Of a stretch of 64,000 nt of DNA, positions 7,198 through 15,441 are shown piece by piece. The stretch lies in contig NZ_BEVZ01000004.1 in the NCBI RefSeq assembly GCF_003112515.1, positions 806,001 to 870,000 on the forward strand, written 5' to 3'. The stretch is from Streptomyces fragilis. GTDB taxonomy: Bacteria; Actinomycetota; Actinomycetes; Streptomycetales; Streptomycetaceae. The notes below the pieces were generated by a model. The model worked only from the letters and a program-made list of their open reading frames with translations, ran no database searches and was not told where the DNA came from. The translations under genes were made by a program, and so were the position numbers. The stretch's first letter is position 1, and each line of letters opens with the position of its first letter.

Positions 7198-8678
7198 CGC
7201 AGGGAGATCCTCGTGTCGGTCACGCGGCGGGCCCGGGCGAGGACCCAGTCCTTCTCGCTGGTGTACTCGTGGACGGTGGTGATGGGCAGCTTCATCGCCG
7301 CGTCGACGCGGTAGGCGCCGCTCTCGTAGAAGTCGAAGCCGATCAGGTCGATCACCGGGTTGACGTCCAGGAAGTCCAGCAGCCACAGCGTGTTGAAGCC
7401 GGTGGTGGGGATCGCGGGCCACTCGTCGTTGCCGAGCTTCCCGACGGTGCGCAGCGGCCAGCGCAGCGACTCGTCGCCCAGGTACTCCTGGGCGCCGGGG
7501 ACCAGGCGGTTGCGCAGCGAGTACTTCCACTCGTGGGAGAGGCCGCCGAAGACCAGCCGGGTGGTCACCGGCTTGTCCCAGTTGAAGCCGTGCTTGTGGA
7601 TGGTGGCGTGGATGTCGGTCCGGGTGCCGGTGTGCGCCGGGTCGATCCGGTAGGAGTTGAACCGGACGACCAGGTCGTAACCGTCGATCTCCTCGCCCAT
7701 GCCACTGGCGCCGACCCGGCCGGAGTTGGCGACCAGGCACACCGAGCGGCCGGCGATCGTGTTGCGGAACTCGCCGAGGCTCAGCCAGGTGACGCCGCCC
7801 ATGGCGGGGTCGGCGACCGGGCCGCGCCGCCGGGTGCGGTGCTGTTCGGACCACAGGGCCGCCAGTTCCCGCAGGGCGCCGGTTCCCCGCGGGTCGCCGC
7901 CGGTGCGGGCGTCGTCGACGCGCAGGTCGACGTACTCGGACAGCAGCCGCTGCCGGTCGGGGACCGGGGCGCCGGAGCGGGCGTGCGCGAGCAGGGCGGC
8001 GACCAGCAGGTCCTCCGCCTCCTCCCGGGCGCCGCGGGCGCGCAGCTCCAGGCCCTCGGCCCACAGTGCGGTGGCCGGGCGCCGGGCGGCGAGCGCCCGC
8101 GCGTCGGGACGGGTGCGGCCCAGCAGCTCCAGCAGGTCGCGTTCGCGGTCGGCGGCGGTGCGCAGCCCGGTCACCTTGGCGGCGACGCCGGTGCCGTCGT
8201 CGCTGGTGAGCTCCAGGAAGCGCGTGTACGCCGCGACGGCGGCCGGCTCGTCGCCCTTCGCCTCCATCACGCGGGCGCGCAGCCGCCAGCCGGCGCGGGA
8301 GTTCTCGCGCAGCCCCAGCACGGTGTCCGCGATCAGCTCGGCGAGGCGCCGCTCGTCGTCGTAGTCGCACCGCAGCGCCTTGCCGGCGACGGCGATCAGC
8401 GCGTCCAGCACGTCGTTGGTGAGCCGGGCCCCGGCGGAGCCCCCCTTCACCACCCGCTTCAGCACCGCCGCCGCGCCGGAGGCGCCCTGCGGGGCCGCCT
8501 GGCCGGCCGGGCGCATGCTCCACAGCGCCAGCAGCTTGCGCAGTTCCTCGGCGAGCTCCCCGCGCCGACGGTCGACGCTGCCGACCAACTTGCCGCTGTG
8601 CACCGCGCAGGCGGCGAGGCAGTCCTCCAGCTGCCCCGCGCCTCTGGTGCCCGGACGTCTCTCCTCGACCGCCGTCAT
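7194..8678 (-). CDS. GT29-type sialyltransferase with long helical N-terminal region
   Basis: 494 residues. The C-terminal 190 residues contain, in order, the sialyltransferase motifs: L motif at 312-343 (CLVANSGRVGASG, then DLVVRFN), S motif at 421-435 (PAIPTTGFNTLWLL), motif III region GFDFYES (447-453) and VS motif with His470 and Glu475 (HEYTSEKDW). In GT29 enzymes these bind CMP-sialic acid and supply the catalytic His. Residues 1-300 are helical and Leu/Ala/Arg-rich, without a Golgi-type anchor or signal peptide. ATG at 8678 follows AGGAG by 6 bases. GT29 was defined on animal and plant enzymes; bacterial members are few and, to my knowledge, little studied. Its placement 6 kb from neuA supports a CMP-nonulosonate donor. 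It starts a two-gene operon. Confidence 0.75.
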   Translation of the reverse strand: MTAVEERRPGTRGAGQLEDCLAACAVHSGKLVGSVDRRRGELAEELRKLLALWSMRPAGQAAPQGASGAAAVLKRVVKGGSAGARLTNDVLDALIAVAGKALRCDYDDERRLAELIADTVLGLRENSRAGWRLRARVMEAKGDEPAAVAAYTRFLELTSDDGTGVAAKVTGLRTAADRERDLLELLGRTRPDARALAARRPATALWAEGLELRARGAREEAEDLLVAALLAHARSGAPVPDRQRLLSEYVDLRVDDARTGGDPRGTGALRELAALWSEQHRTRRRGPVADPAMGGVTWLSLGEFRNTIAGRSVCLVANSGRVGASGMGEEIDGYDLVVRFNSYRIDPAHTGTRTDIHATIHKHGFNWDKPVTTRLVFGGLSHEWKYSLRNRLVPGAQEYLGDESLRWPLRTVGKLGNDEWPAIPTTGFNTLWLLDFLDVNPVIDLIGFDFYESGAYRVDAAMKLPITTVHEYTSEKDWVLARARRVTDTRISLR

Positions 8679-8727
8679 GCCACTCCTGCTCGCTGCCGCT
8701 CGCTGTCACTTGTCGGGTCCTGCGAGC

Positions 8728-8733
8728 ACGCTA
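8728..8733 (-). promoter_or_regulatory. possible -10 box of the GT29-GT8 operon
   Basis: TAGCGT on the minus strand, the same hexamer as before the two other glycan operons in this window. It would give a leader of about 43 bases before the ATG at 8678, which has its own AGGAG site. No clear -35 is seen. Confidence 0.35.
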
Positions 8734-8836
8734 GGAAGGGAAAACGTCGGAAGGGTGAATGCCCGCGGACGCCGGGGCGAATGGTGGGAACCGGGGCCGA
8801 CGCGGGGGTGACGGCACGGCCAACTCCCCCTGGCCG

Positions 8837-8862
8837 GGGGGCGGTCCGTCGGGCCCGCCCCC
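8837..8862 (-). terminator. hairpin after the mutase gene
   Basis: An 8-bp inverted repeat (GGGGGCGG at 8837-8844 and its complement at 8855-8862, 10-base loop) lies 8 bases beyond the mutase stop and before the promoter of the GT29 operon. It is probably a transcription stop. Confidence 0.5.
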
Positions 8863-8869
8863 GGGGGGA

Positions 8870-10450
8870 TCAGAACGCGTCGGAGGGGATGTACGTGCCC
8901 CAGACGTCGCGGAGGGCGTTGCAGACCTCGCCGACCGTCGCGCGGGCCCGCAACGCGTCCTTCATGGGGTAGAGCACGTTGTCCTCGCCCTCCGCGGCCT
9001 TCTTCAGCGCGGCGAGGGCCGCGTCCACGGCCGCCTGGTCGCGCTCGGCACGCAGCCGGGCCAGCCGCTCCGCCTGCTGGGCCTCGATCGCCGGGTCGAC
9101 CCGCAGCGGCTCGTAGGGCTCCTCCTCGTCGAGCTGGAAGCGGTTGACGCCCACCACGACCCGTTCGCCCGCGTCGGTCTCCTGGGAGATCCGGTAGGCG
9201 CTGCGCTCGATCTCGGACTTCTGGAAGCCGCGCTCGATGGCGGAGACCGCGCCGCCCATCTCCTCGACCTTGTCCATCAGCCCGACGGCCAGCTCCTCCA
9301 GCTCGTCGGTCATCCTCTCGACGACGTAGGAGCCGGCGAACGGGTCGACGGTCGCCGTCACGTCGGTCTCGTAGGCGAGCACCTGCTGGGTGCGCAGCGC
9401 CAGGCGGGCCGACTTGTCGGTGGGCAGCGCGATGGCCTCGTCGAAGGAGTTGGTGTGCAGCGACTGCGTGCCGCCGAGCACCGCGGCCAGGCCCTGGACG
9501 GCGACGCGGACCAGGTTGACCTCGGGCTGCTGGGCGGTGAGCTGGACGCCGGCGGTCTGCGTGTGGAAGCGCAGCATCATCGACTTCGGGTTCTTCGCGC
9601 CGAACTCCTCCCGCATGATCCGGGCCCAGATGCGGCGGGCCGCGCGGAACTTGGCGACCTCCTCGAGGATGGTCGTGCGGGCGACGAAGAAGAACGACAG
9701 GCGGGGCGCGAAGTCGTCGACGTCCATGCCGGCGGCGACCGCGGTGCGGACGTACTCGATGCCGTCGGCCAGGGTGAAGGCGATCTCCTGCGCGGGCGAG
9801 GCGCCGGCCTCGGCCATGTGGTAGCCGGAGATCGAAATGGTGTTCCACTTCGGGATCTCGGCCTTGCAGTACTTGAAGATGTCCGCGATCAGCCGCAGCG
9901 AGGGCTTGGGCGGGAAGATGTACGTCCCGCGGGCGATGTACTCCTTGAGCACGTCGTTCTGGATGGTGCCGGTGAGCTGGTCCGCGCTCACGCCCTGCTC
10001 CTCGGCGACGAGTTGGTAGAGCAGGAGCAGCAGGGAGGCGGGGGCGTTGATCGTCATCGACGTGGACACCTTGTCCAGCGGGATTCCGCCGAAGAGGATC
10101 CGCATGTCGTCGATGGAGTCGATCGCCACGCCGACCTTGCCGACCTCGCCGGAGGCGATCGGGGCGTCCGAGTCGTGGCCCATCTGGGTGGGCAGGTCGA
10201 AGGCGACCGACAGGCCCATGGTGCCGTTGGCGATCAGCTGCTTGTAGCGCTGGTTGGACTCGACGGCGGTGCCGAAGCCGGCGTACTGCCGCATGGTCCA
10301 CGGGCGGCCCGTGTACATCGAGGGGTACACGCCGCGGGTGAACGGGTACGATCCGGGCTCGCCCAGTTTGGCGGCGGGATCCCAGCCCTCCAGGGCGCCC
10401 GGCCCGTAGACCGGCTCGATGGGCAGTCCGGACTCCGACTCGCGCGCCAT
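8870..10450 (-). CDS. methylmalonyl-CoA mutase-type large chain without the cobalamin domain
   Basis: 526 residues covering only the TIM-barrel catalytic part of acyl-CoA mutases; the usual C-terminal B12-binding domain (DxHxxG) is absent, so a separate small subunit must supply the cofactor domain. Residue Tyr56 in WTMRQYAGFG and the Arg in LKEYIARGTYIFPP correspond to the Tyr and Arg that select methylmalonyl-CoA over isobutyryl-CoA (which uses Phe and Gln in IcmA). It should therefore interconvert methylmalonyl-CoA and succinyl-CoA, feeding polyketide extender units or propionate catabolism. ATG at 10450 follows GGAGG by 9 bases. No small subunit, epimerase or MeaB chaperone is encoded nearby, and it is monocistronic. 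Confidence 0.85.
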   Translation of the reverse strand: MARESESGLPIEPVYGPGALEGWDPAAKLGEPGSYPFTRGVYPSMYTGRPWTMRQYAGFGTAVESNQRYKQLIANGTMGLSVAFDLPTQMGHDSDAPIASGEVGKVGVAIDSIDDMRILFGGIPLDKVSTSMTINAPASLLLLLYQLVAEEQGVSADQLTGTIQNDVLKEYIARGTYIFPPKPSLRLIADIFKYCKAEIPKWNTISISGYHMAEAGASPAQEIAFTLADGIEYVRTAVAAGMDVDDFAPRLSFFFVARTTILEEVAKFRAARRIWARIMREEFGAKNPKSMMLRFHTQTAGVQLTAQQPEVNLVRVAVQGLAAVLGGTQSLHTNSFDEAIALPTDKSARLALRTQQVLAYETDVTATVDPFAGSYVVERMTDELEELAVGLMDKVEEMGGAVSAIERGFQKSEIERSAYRISQETDAGERVVVGVNRFQLDEEEPYEPLRVDPAIEAQQAERLARLRAERDQAAVDAALAALKKAAEGEDNVLYPMKDALRARATVGEVCNALRDVWGTYIPSDAF

Positions 10451-10626
10451 GGAATGTGCCTCCGCGTCCTTGCTGGGGGTTCGCCGTTGGGTTACTCGCT
10501 GGTAAATGCGGCTCCTGCCACGGACTGTAGCGGCGGGCGCGCGGTCGGTGGAGGGGCACACGCTGGGACCTTGCTCACAACACGCCTGGGTGAGCCCTGG
10601 TTCGGCCGGCCGCCGCGGCGGGGAGC

Positions 10627-11754
10627 ATGACGACAACGAGACGGTACGGCGCACGGACGACGGGGGTCGGCGCGATGGCACGCACGACGGGTGCGACAGG
10701 ACGCACAGCGGACGCGAACGAACGCGCGGCGGACGCGGCGGAACACGCGGCGGGTCACGCGGCGGACGCGAACGAACGCGCGGCAGAGGCGGCGGGTCAC
10801 GCGGCGGACGCGGCTGGACGCGCGGTGGAACGCGCGGCCCGCGCGGCGGGGCGCGGGAAGGCACGGTGGCCGGCGGCCGCGGCGGCGGTGGCCGCGCTGG
10901 CGGTCGCCGTGGCGGGCTGCTCGGTGGAGCCGGGCAGCGAACCGGCGTGGACCGGGGTCACCGGCGACGACGGGAACGCCGCGTCCCGCGCCTCCGCCGC
11001 CCCGGCGCCCGCCGACGCCTCGTCCGCGCCGCCCGCCACCCGGACCCCGGCGCCGTCCGGCCCGCCCTCGCCCTCCGCGTCCCCGTCGTCCGGGAAGCCG
11101 GCCCCGCCGTCCCGCACACCGGCGAAGGTGCTCTGGAAACCGGGCGACGAGGGGCGCGACGTCCGGGAGCTCCAGGCCCGGCTGCGGCAGATCGCCTGGC
11201 TGTTCCAGGGGCCCACGGGCGTGTACGACCAGGCCACCGAGAAGGCGGTGGAGGGCTTCCAGGACAAGCGTGGCCTGCCCCGCACCGGCCGGACGGACTC
11301 CGTCACCTGGCAGCGCCTGCTGGACATGACCGCCGAACCGGGGCAGTGGGAGCTGTACCTGATGGGCGGCCAGGAACCCGGCCTGCCCGACGCGCGCTGC
11401 CTGACGGGGCGGGTGCTGTGCGTCGACAAGACGACCCGCACCCTGCGCTGGATGGTGGACGGCCGGACGCTCTCCCACATGGCGGTCCGCTTCGGCTCCG
11501 TCGCCACTCCCACCCGGGAGGGCGAGTTCACCGTCTACTGGAAGTCCCGGCACCACGTGTCGACGCTGTACGACTCGCCGATGCCGTACGCCATGTTCTT
11601 CAGCGGCGGTCAGGCGGTCCACTACTCGCCCGACTTCGCCGCCCGCGGCTACGCGGGCGCCTCGCACGGCTGCGTCAACGTGCGGGACGAGAAGTTGATC
11701 GCGCAGCTGTTCGCGACGGTCCGCGAGGGCGACAAGGTGGTCGTCCACCGCTAG
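10627..11754 (+). CDS. L,D-transpeptidase with peptidoglycan-binding domain and repetitive N-terminal helix
   Basis: 375 residues. An N-terminal Ala/Arg/Glu-rich segment (about residues 25-78) with an internal 14-residue repeat precedes a hydrophobic stretch ending in VAVAGCSVEP, which could be a lipobox or signal anchor. A Pro/Ser/Ala linker leads to a peptidoglycan-binding domain (165-240, VRELQARLRQIAWL) and a YkuD catalytic domain with SHGCVNVR (catalytic Cys349). It should form 3-3 meso-DAP crosslinks or attach proteins to wall peptides outside the membrane. GGGGAG lies 4 bases before the ATG. A later in-frame start, such as the ATG at 10675, would shorten but not remove the odd cytoplasmic tail; if the repeat is not translated the true start is further on. 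Confidence 0.85.
   Translation: MTTTRRYGARTTGVGAMARTTGATGRTADANERAADAAEHAAGHAADANERAAEAAGHAADAAGRAVERAARAAGRGKARWPAAAAAVAALAVAVAGCSVEPGSEPAWTGVTGDDGNAASRASAAPAPADASSAPPATRTPAPSGPPSPSASPSSGKPAPPSRTPAKVLWKPGDEGRDVRELQARLRQIAWLFQGPTGVYDQATEKAVEGFQDKRGLPRTGRTDSVTWQRLLDMTAEPGQWELYLMGGQEPGLPDARCLTGRVLCVDKTTRTLRWMVDGRTLSHMAVRFGSVATPTREGEFTVYWKSRHHVSTLYDSPMPYAMFFSGGQAVHYSPDFAARGYAGASHGCVNVRDEKLIAQLFATVREGDKVVVHR
10709..10812 (+). repeat. 42-54 bp spaced direct repeats inside the L,D-transpeptidase N-terminus
   Basis: A 22-base unit (10709-10730) recurs exactly at 10763-10784, and a 20-base unit (10751-10770) recurs at 10793-10812. Offsets of 54 and 42 bases are multiples of three, so the repeat expands or contracts in frame and produces Ala-rich seven- and fourteen-residue periodicity. 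Confidence 0.8.
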
Positions 11755-11778
11755 TCCCCGGAGCGGAGGGAGAGGGGT

Positions 11779-11815
11779 GCGCGGGCGGGGCAGGGGGAAC
11801 GTGCCCCGCCCGCGC
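11779..11815 (+). terminator. terminator of the L,D-transpeptidase gene
   Basis: A perfect 14-bp inverted repeat (11779-11792 and 11802-11815) with a 9-base loop lies 25 bases after the stop codon. No T tract follows. Confidence 0.75.
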
Positions 11816-11922
11816 GGGGTGCGAGAGCCAGGTGTACGGGGGGAAACTCCTGGCTCCCGCGACGGCCGATGACCAGTCGGCCCACTTCCCTCAGCGTCAC
11901 CCGTCCGGAAAATGTCACCCCC

Positions 11923-11977
11923 GCCCCGCACACACCACGACGAGGGCCCCGCACGGTGTGTGCGGGGCCCTCGTCGT
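11923..11977. terminator. sdh operon terminator with two mutually exclusive hairpins
   Basis: Two perfect stems compete for the same bases: 14 bp pairing 11923-11936 with 11955-11968, and 17 bp pairing 11937-11953 with 11961-11977. The sequence lies 27 bases beyond the sdhB stop, and on the minus strand it runs into a short T-rich stretch. It should terminate sdh transcripts and perhaps also opposing transcription. The 9-base unit GCCCCGCAC is directly repeated, which creates the overlap. Confidence 0.75.
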
Positions 11978-12003
11978 ACGGCTGCGCCGGGCGGCGGTCC
12001 GGG

Positions 12004-12777
12004 TCAGATGCGACGCGTGATCAGCGCGCGCTTGACCTCCTGGATCGCCTTGGTGATCTCGATGCCACGCGGGCAGGCGTCCGTGCAGTTGAAGGTGGTG
12101 CGGCAGCGCCACACGCCGTCACGGTCGTTGAGGATCTCCAGGCGCTGCTCGCCCGCCTCGTCACGGCTGTCGAAGATGAAGCGGTGGGCGTTCACGATCG
12201 CGGCCGGACCGAAGTACTGGCCGTCGTTCCAGAACACCGGGCAGGACGACGTGCACGCGGCGCACAGGATGCACTTGGTGGTGTCGTCGAACCGCTCGCG
12301 GTCCTCGGCGGACTGCAGACGCTCACGCGTCGGCTCGTTGGTGTCCTTCGTGATCAGGAAGGGCATCACGTCGCGGTAGGCCTGGAAGAACGGCTCCATG
12401 TCGACCACGAGGTCCTTGAGCACCGTCAGGCCCTTTATGGCCTCGATGGTGATCGGCTTCTCGGGGCTGATGTCCTTGATCAGCGTCTTGCACGCCAGGC
12501 GGTTCTTGCCGTTGATCCGCATGGCGTCGGAGCCGCAGATGCCGTGCGCGCACGAGCGGCGGAAGGTGAGCGTGCCGTCCAGTTCCCACTTGATCTTGTG
12601 GAGACCGTCGAGCACACGCTCCTTCGGGTCCATCTCGAAGGTGAAGTCCTGCCACTCCGCCTCGGCCGAGACCTCGGGGTTGAAGCGGCGGACGCGGAAG
12701 GTGACCGTGATGTAGGGGGAGTCGGCGAAACCGGGCTCGGCGCCGCCGTCGGTCTTCTCCAGGGTCGGGGTTGCCAT
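12004..12777 (-). CDS. sdhB: succinate dehydrogenase iron-sulfur subunit
   Basis: 257 residues, the normal SdhB length. The N-terminal ferredoxin domain carries the 2Fe-2S cysteines in CAHGICGSDAM and NRLAC; the C-terminal part has CILCAACTSSCPVF and CRTTFNCTDACPRG for the 4Fe-4S and 3Fe-4S clusters. It passes electrons from SdhA to the membrane quinone pocket. The ATG at 12777 overlaps the sdhA stop by one base (TGATG), so the two are translated together. It is the last gene of the sdhCDAB operon, followed by a strong terminator. Confidence 0.97.
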   Translation of the reverse strand: MATPTLEKTDGGAEPGFADSPYITVTFRVRRFNPEVSAEAEWQDFTFEMDPKERVLDGLHKIKWELDGTLTFRRSCAHGICGSDAMRINGKNRLACKTLIKDISPEKPITIEAIKGLTVLKDLVVDMEPFFQAYRDVMPFLITKDTNEPTRERLQSAEDRERFDDTTKCILCAACTSSCPVFWNDGQYFGPAAIVNAHRFIFDSRDEAGEQRLEILNDRDGVWRCRTTFNCTDACPRGIEITKAIQEVKRALITRRI

Positions 12778-14531
12778 CAGTACTTACGCTCCATCGGCTG
12801 GTAGCGGGTCGTGACGACCGGCTTGTAGTCGAGACGGATGCTCGTCGAGCCGTCCTCGGCCACCTCGCGGTACGCCATGGTGTGGCGCATGAAGTTGACG
12901 TCGTCGCGGTTCGGGTAGTCCTCGCGGTAATGACCGCCGCGGGACTCCTTGCGGGCCAGCGCGGAGACGGCCATGACCTCGGCCAGCTCCAGCAGGTTGC
13001 CCAGCTCGACGGCCTCCAGCAGGTCGGTGTTGAACCGCTTGCCCTTGTCCTGGATCGAGACGTTCTTGTAGCGCTCGCGCAGCTCGCCGATCTTCTCCAC
13101 GGCTGCCTTGATCGTCTGCTCGGTGCGGAACACCATGACGTTGGCGTCCATGGTCTCCTGCAGCTCGCGGCGGATGTCGGCCACCCGCTCGTTGCCCGTG
13201 GCGGAGCGCAGGCGCTCGACCTCGGAGACCACGAACTCGGCCGGGTTCTCCGGCAGCGGCGCGTAGTCCGCGGAGTGCGCGTACTCGGCGGCCGCGATGC
13301 CGGACCGCTTGCCGAAGACGTTGATGTCCAGCAGCGAGTTGGTGCCCAGGCGGTTGGCGCCGTGCACCGACACGCAGGCGACCTCGCCGGCCGCGTACAG
13401 GCCGGGGACCACCGTGGTGTTGTCGGCGAGGACCTCGCCCTTCACGTTGGTGGGGATGCCGCCCATGGCGTAGTGCGCGGTGGGCTGGATCGGGATCGGG
13501 TCCGTGTAGGGCTCGATGCCGAGGTAGGTGCGCGCGAACTCGGTGATGTCCGGCAGCTTGGCGTCCAGCTGCTCCGGCGGCAGGTGGGTGAGGTCCAGGT
13601 AGACGTGGTCGCCCTCGGGACCGCAGCCGCGGCCCTCGCGGATCTCCGTGTAGATGGAGCGCGAGACGACGTCACGCGAGGCGAGGTCCTTCATCACCGG
13701 CGCGTACTTCTCCATGAAGCGCTCGCCGTGCTTGTTGCGGAGGATGCCGCCCTCGCCGCGGGCGCCCTCGGTGAGGAGGATGCCCATGCGCCAGATGCCG
13801 GTCGGGTGGAACTGGAAGAACTCCATGTCCTCCAGCGGGATGCCCCGGCGGTAGACGGCGGCCTGGCCGTCACCGGTGAGGGTGTGCGCGTTGGAGGTGA
13901 CCTTGAAGAACTTGCCGGTGCCGCCGGAGGCGTAGATGACCGACTTGGCGTGGAAGACGTGGATCTCGCCGGTGGCCAGCTCGTAGGCGACGACGCCGGC
14001 CGAGACCTGCTTGCCGTCGACCTCGGTGAGCAGCTGGTCCAGGACGTAGAACTCGTTGAAGAACTCCACGCCCTCCTTGACGCAGTTCTGGTACAGCGTC
14101 TGGAGGATCATGTGGCCGGTGCGGTCCGCGGCGTAGCAGGACCGGCGGACCGGGGCCTCGCCGTGGTTGCGGGAGTGACCGCCGAAGCGGCGCTGGTCGA
14201 TGCGGCCCTCGGGGGTCCGGTTGAACGGCAGACCCATCTTCTCGAGGTCGAGGACCGAGTCGATGGCCTCCTTCGCCAGGATCTCCGCGGCGTCCTGGTC
14301 GACCAGGTAGTCACCGCCCTTGACCGTGTCGAAGGTGTGCCACTCCCAGTTGTCCTCCTCCACGTTCGCCAGCGCGGCGGCCATGCCGCCCTGCGCGGCG
14401 CCCGTGTGGGAGCGGGTGGGGTAGAGCTTCGTCAGCACGGCGGTGCGGCTGCGCTTCGTCGCCTCGATGGCGGCGCGCATGCCGGCGCCGCCGGCGCCGA
14501 CGATGACGGTGTCGTACTTGTGGATCTTCAT
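12777..14531 (-). CDS. sdhA: succinate dehydrogenase flavoprotein subunit
   Basis: 584 residues. The Rossmann motif VIVGAGGAGMRAAIE is at residues 9-23, and the FAD-linking His is in RSHTGAAQGG (about residue 47). Downstream are the substrate and capping elements QFHPTG, RSCYAADRTGH and HGANRLGTNSLLD. It oxidises succinate to fumarate in the cytoplasm as part of complex II. ATG at 14531 lies 20 bases after the sdhD stop; a ribosome site is weak, so coupling is likely. Confidence 0.97.
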   Translation of the reverse strand: MKIHKYDTVIVGAGGAGMRAAIEATKRSRTAVLTKLYPTRSHTGAAQGGMAAALANVEEDNWEWHTFDTVKGGDYLVDQDAAEILAKEAIDSVLDLEKMGLPFNRTPEGRIDQRRFGGHSRNHGEAPVRRSCYAADRTGHMILQTLYQNCVKEGVEFFNEFYVLDQLLTEVDGKQVSAGVVAYELATGEIHVFHAKSVIYASGGTGKFFKVTSNAHTLTGDGQAAVYRRGIPLEDMEFFQFHPTGIWRMGILLTEGARGEGGILRNKHGERFMEKYAPVMKDLASRDVVSRSIYTEIREGRGCGPEGDHVYLDLTHLPPEQLDAKLPDITEFARTYLGIEPYTDPIPIQPTAHYAMGGIPTNVKGEVLADNTTVVPGLYAAGEVACVSVHGANRLGTNSLLDINVFGKRSGIAAAEYAHSADYAPLPENPAEFVVSEVERLRSATGNERVADIRRELQETMDANVMVFRTEQTIKAAVEKIGELRERYKNVSIQDKGKRFNTDLLEAVELGNLLELAEVMAVSALARKESRGGHYREDYPNRDDVNFMRHTMAYREVAEDGSTSIRLDYKPVVTTRYQPMERKY

Positions 14532-14551
14532 GGAAGTCTGCAGCCCCGGAT

Positions 14552-15052
14552 CTAGCGGATGTTCGGGTCGAAGGTGAAGATCACCAGCGTGCCCAGCAGG
14601 ATGGTGAACACCGTCGCGGTGTAGAGGAGGCCCTTGAGCCACACACGGGTGTTCGCGCGCTCCGCGTAGTCGTTGATGATCGTGCGCAGGCCGATGGTGC
14701 CGTGGAGCATGGCGAGCCACAGCATCAGCAGGTCCCAGACCTGCCAGAACGGCGAGGCCCAGCGACCCGCGACGAAGGCGAAGCCGACCTTCTGCACGCC
14801 GCCGTCCAGGACCAGCTGCACCAGCAGGTGGCCGATGACCAGGACGACGAGGACGACGCCGGACAGGCGCATGAAGAGCCAGGCGTACAGCTCGAAGTTG
14901 CCCCGGGTGGCCCTGCCGGTCTTCTTGGTGCGCTTGCGCGGGGGCTCGATCACGGGGGCCGGGTTGTCGGCGGAGTACGGGGAGGCGCCCGCCTCCTCGA
15001 CCGGGCCGATGCCCGAAGCAGTGGTGTCGGTCTTGACGGTGTTGTTCGACAT
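14552..15052 (-). CDS. sdhD: succinate dehydrogenase membrane anchor subunit
   Basis: 166 residues with a hydrophilic 50-residue N-terminus and three membrane helices (about 63-85, 100-120 and 142-162). His in VIGHLLVQL and in AMLHGTIGLRTI are candidates for haem and quinone contacts, as in other actinobacterial SdhD proteins. It starts 8 bases after the sdhC stop. The longer charged N-terminus is normal for Streptomyces SdhD. Confidence 0.92.
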   Translation of the reverse strand: MSNNTVKTDTTASGIGPVEEAGASPYSADNPAPVIEPPRKRTKKTGRATRGNFELYAWLFMRLSGVVLVVLVIGHLLVQLVLDGGVQKVGFAFVAGRWASPFWQVWDLLMLWLAMLHGTIGLRTIINDYAERANTRVWLKGLLYTATVFTILLGTLVIFTFDPNIR

Positions 15053-15060
15053 GCTTCGCG

Positions 15061-15441
15061 TCAGCTCCCGAAGAGTTCACGAGCGGCGTGACCGAGGACG
15101 GGGTACAGCGCGCCGATCATCAGCACGACCCAGACGCCGACGACGGCCCAGAGCATCTGCTTCTGGTAGCGGGTGCCCTTCGACCAGAAGTCGACGGCGA
15201 TGACGCGCAGGCCGTTCAGCGCGTGGAAGAGGATCGCGGCGACGAGGCCGTACTCCAGCAGCGCGACGAGCGGCGTCTTGTAGGTGGCCACGACCTCGTC
15301 GTAGGCCTCCGGGGAGACACGCACGAGAGAGGTGTCGAGCACATGGACGAACAGGAAGAAGAAGATCAGCACGCCGGTGACTCGGTGAGCCACCCACGAC
15401 CACATTCCTTCCCGTCCGCGGTAAAGCGTTCCAGCCGGCAC
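15061..15441 (-). CDS. sdhC: succinate dehydrogenase cytochrome b556 subunit
   Basis: 126 residues with three membrane helices and the family motif MWSWVAHRVTGVLIFFFLFV; the haem-binding His lies in AAILFHALNGLR (about residue 80). The GTG at 15441 is preferred because GGAGGG lies 9 bases upstream and the resulting protein begins PAGTLYRGREGMW like other Streptomyces SdhC; the frame stays open another 90 bases upstream without conserved sequence. It is the first gene of sdhCDAB. A TACGAT box at 15530-15535 on the same strand could serve as the -10. Confidence 0.93.
   Translation of the reverse strand: MPAGTLYRGREGMWSWVAHRVTGVLIFFFLFVHVLDTSLVRVSPEAYDEVVATYKTPLVALLEYGLVAAILFHALNGLRVIAVDFWSKGTRYQKQMLWAVVGVWVVLMIGALYPVLGHAARELFGS

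Noticed and set aside
3667..7314. A 1215-codon plus-strand open frame opposite the GT8 fusion gene
   Set aside because: Low-complexity antisense reading typical of high-GC DNA; third-position pattern fits the minus-strand gene.
12771..14555. A 594-codon plus-strand open frame opposite sdhA
   Set aside because: Val/Leu/Gly-rich antisense of a highly conserved gene; no homology expected.
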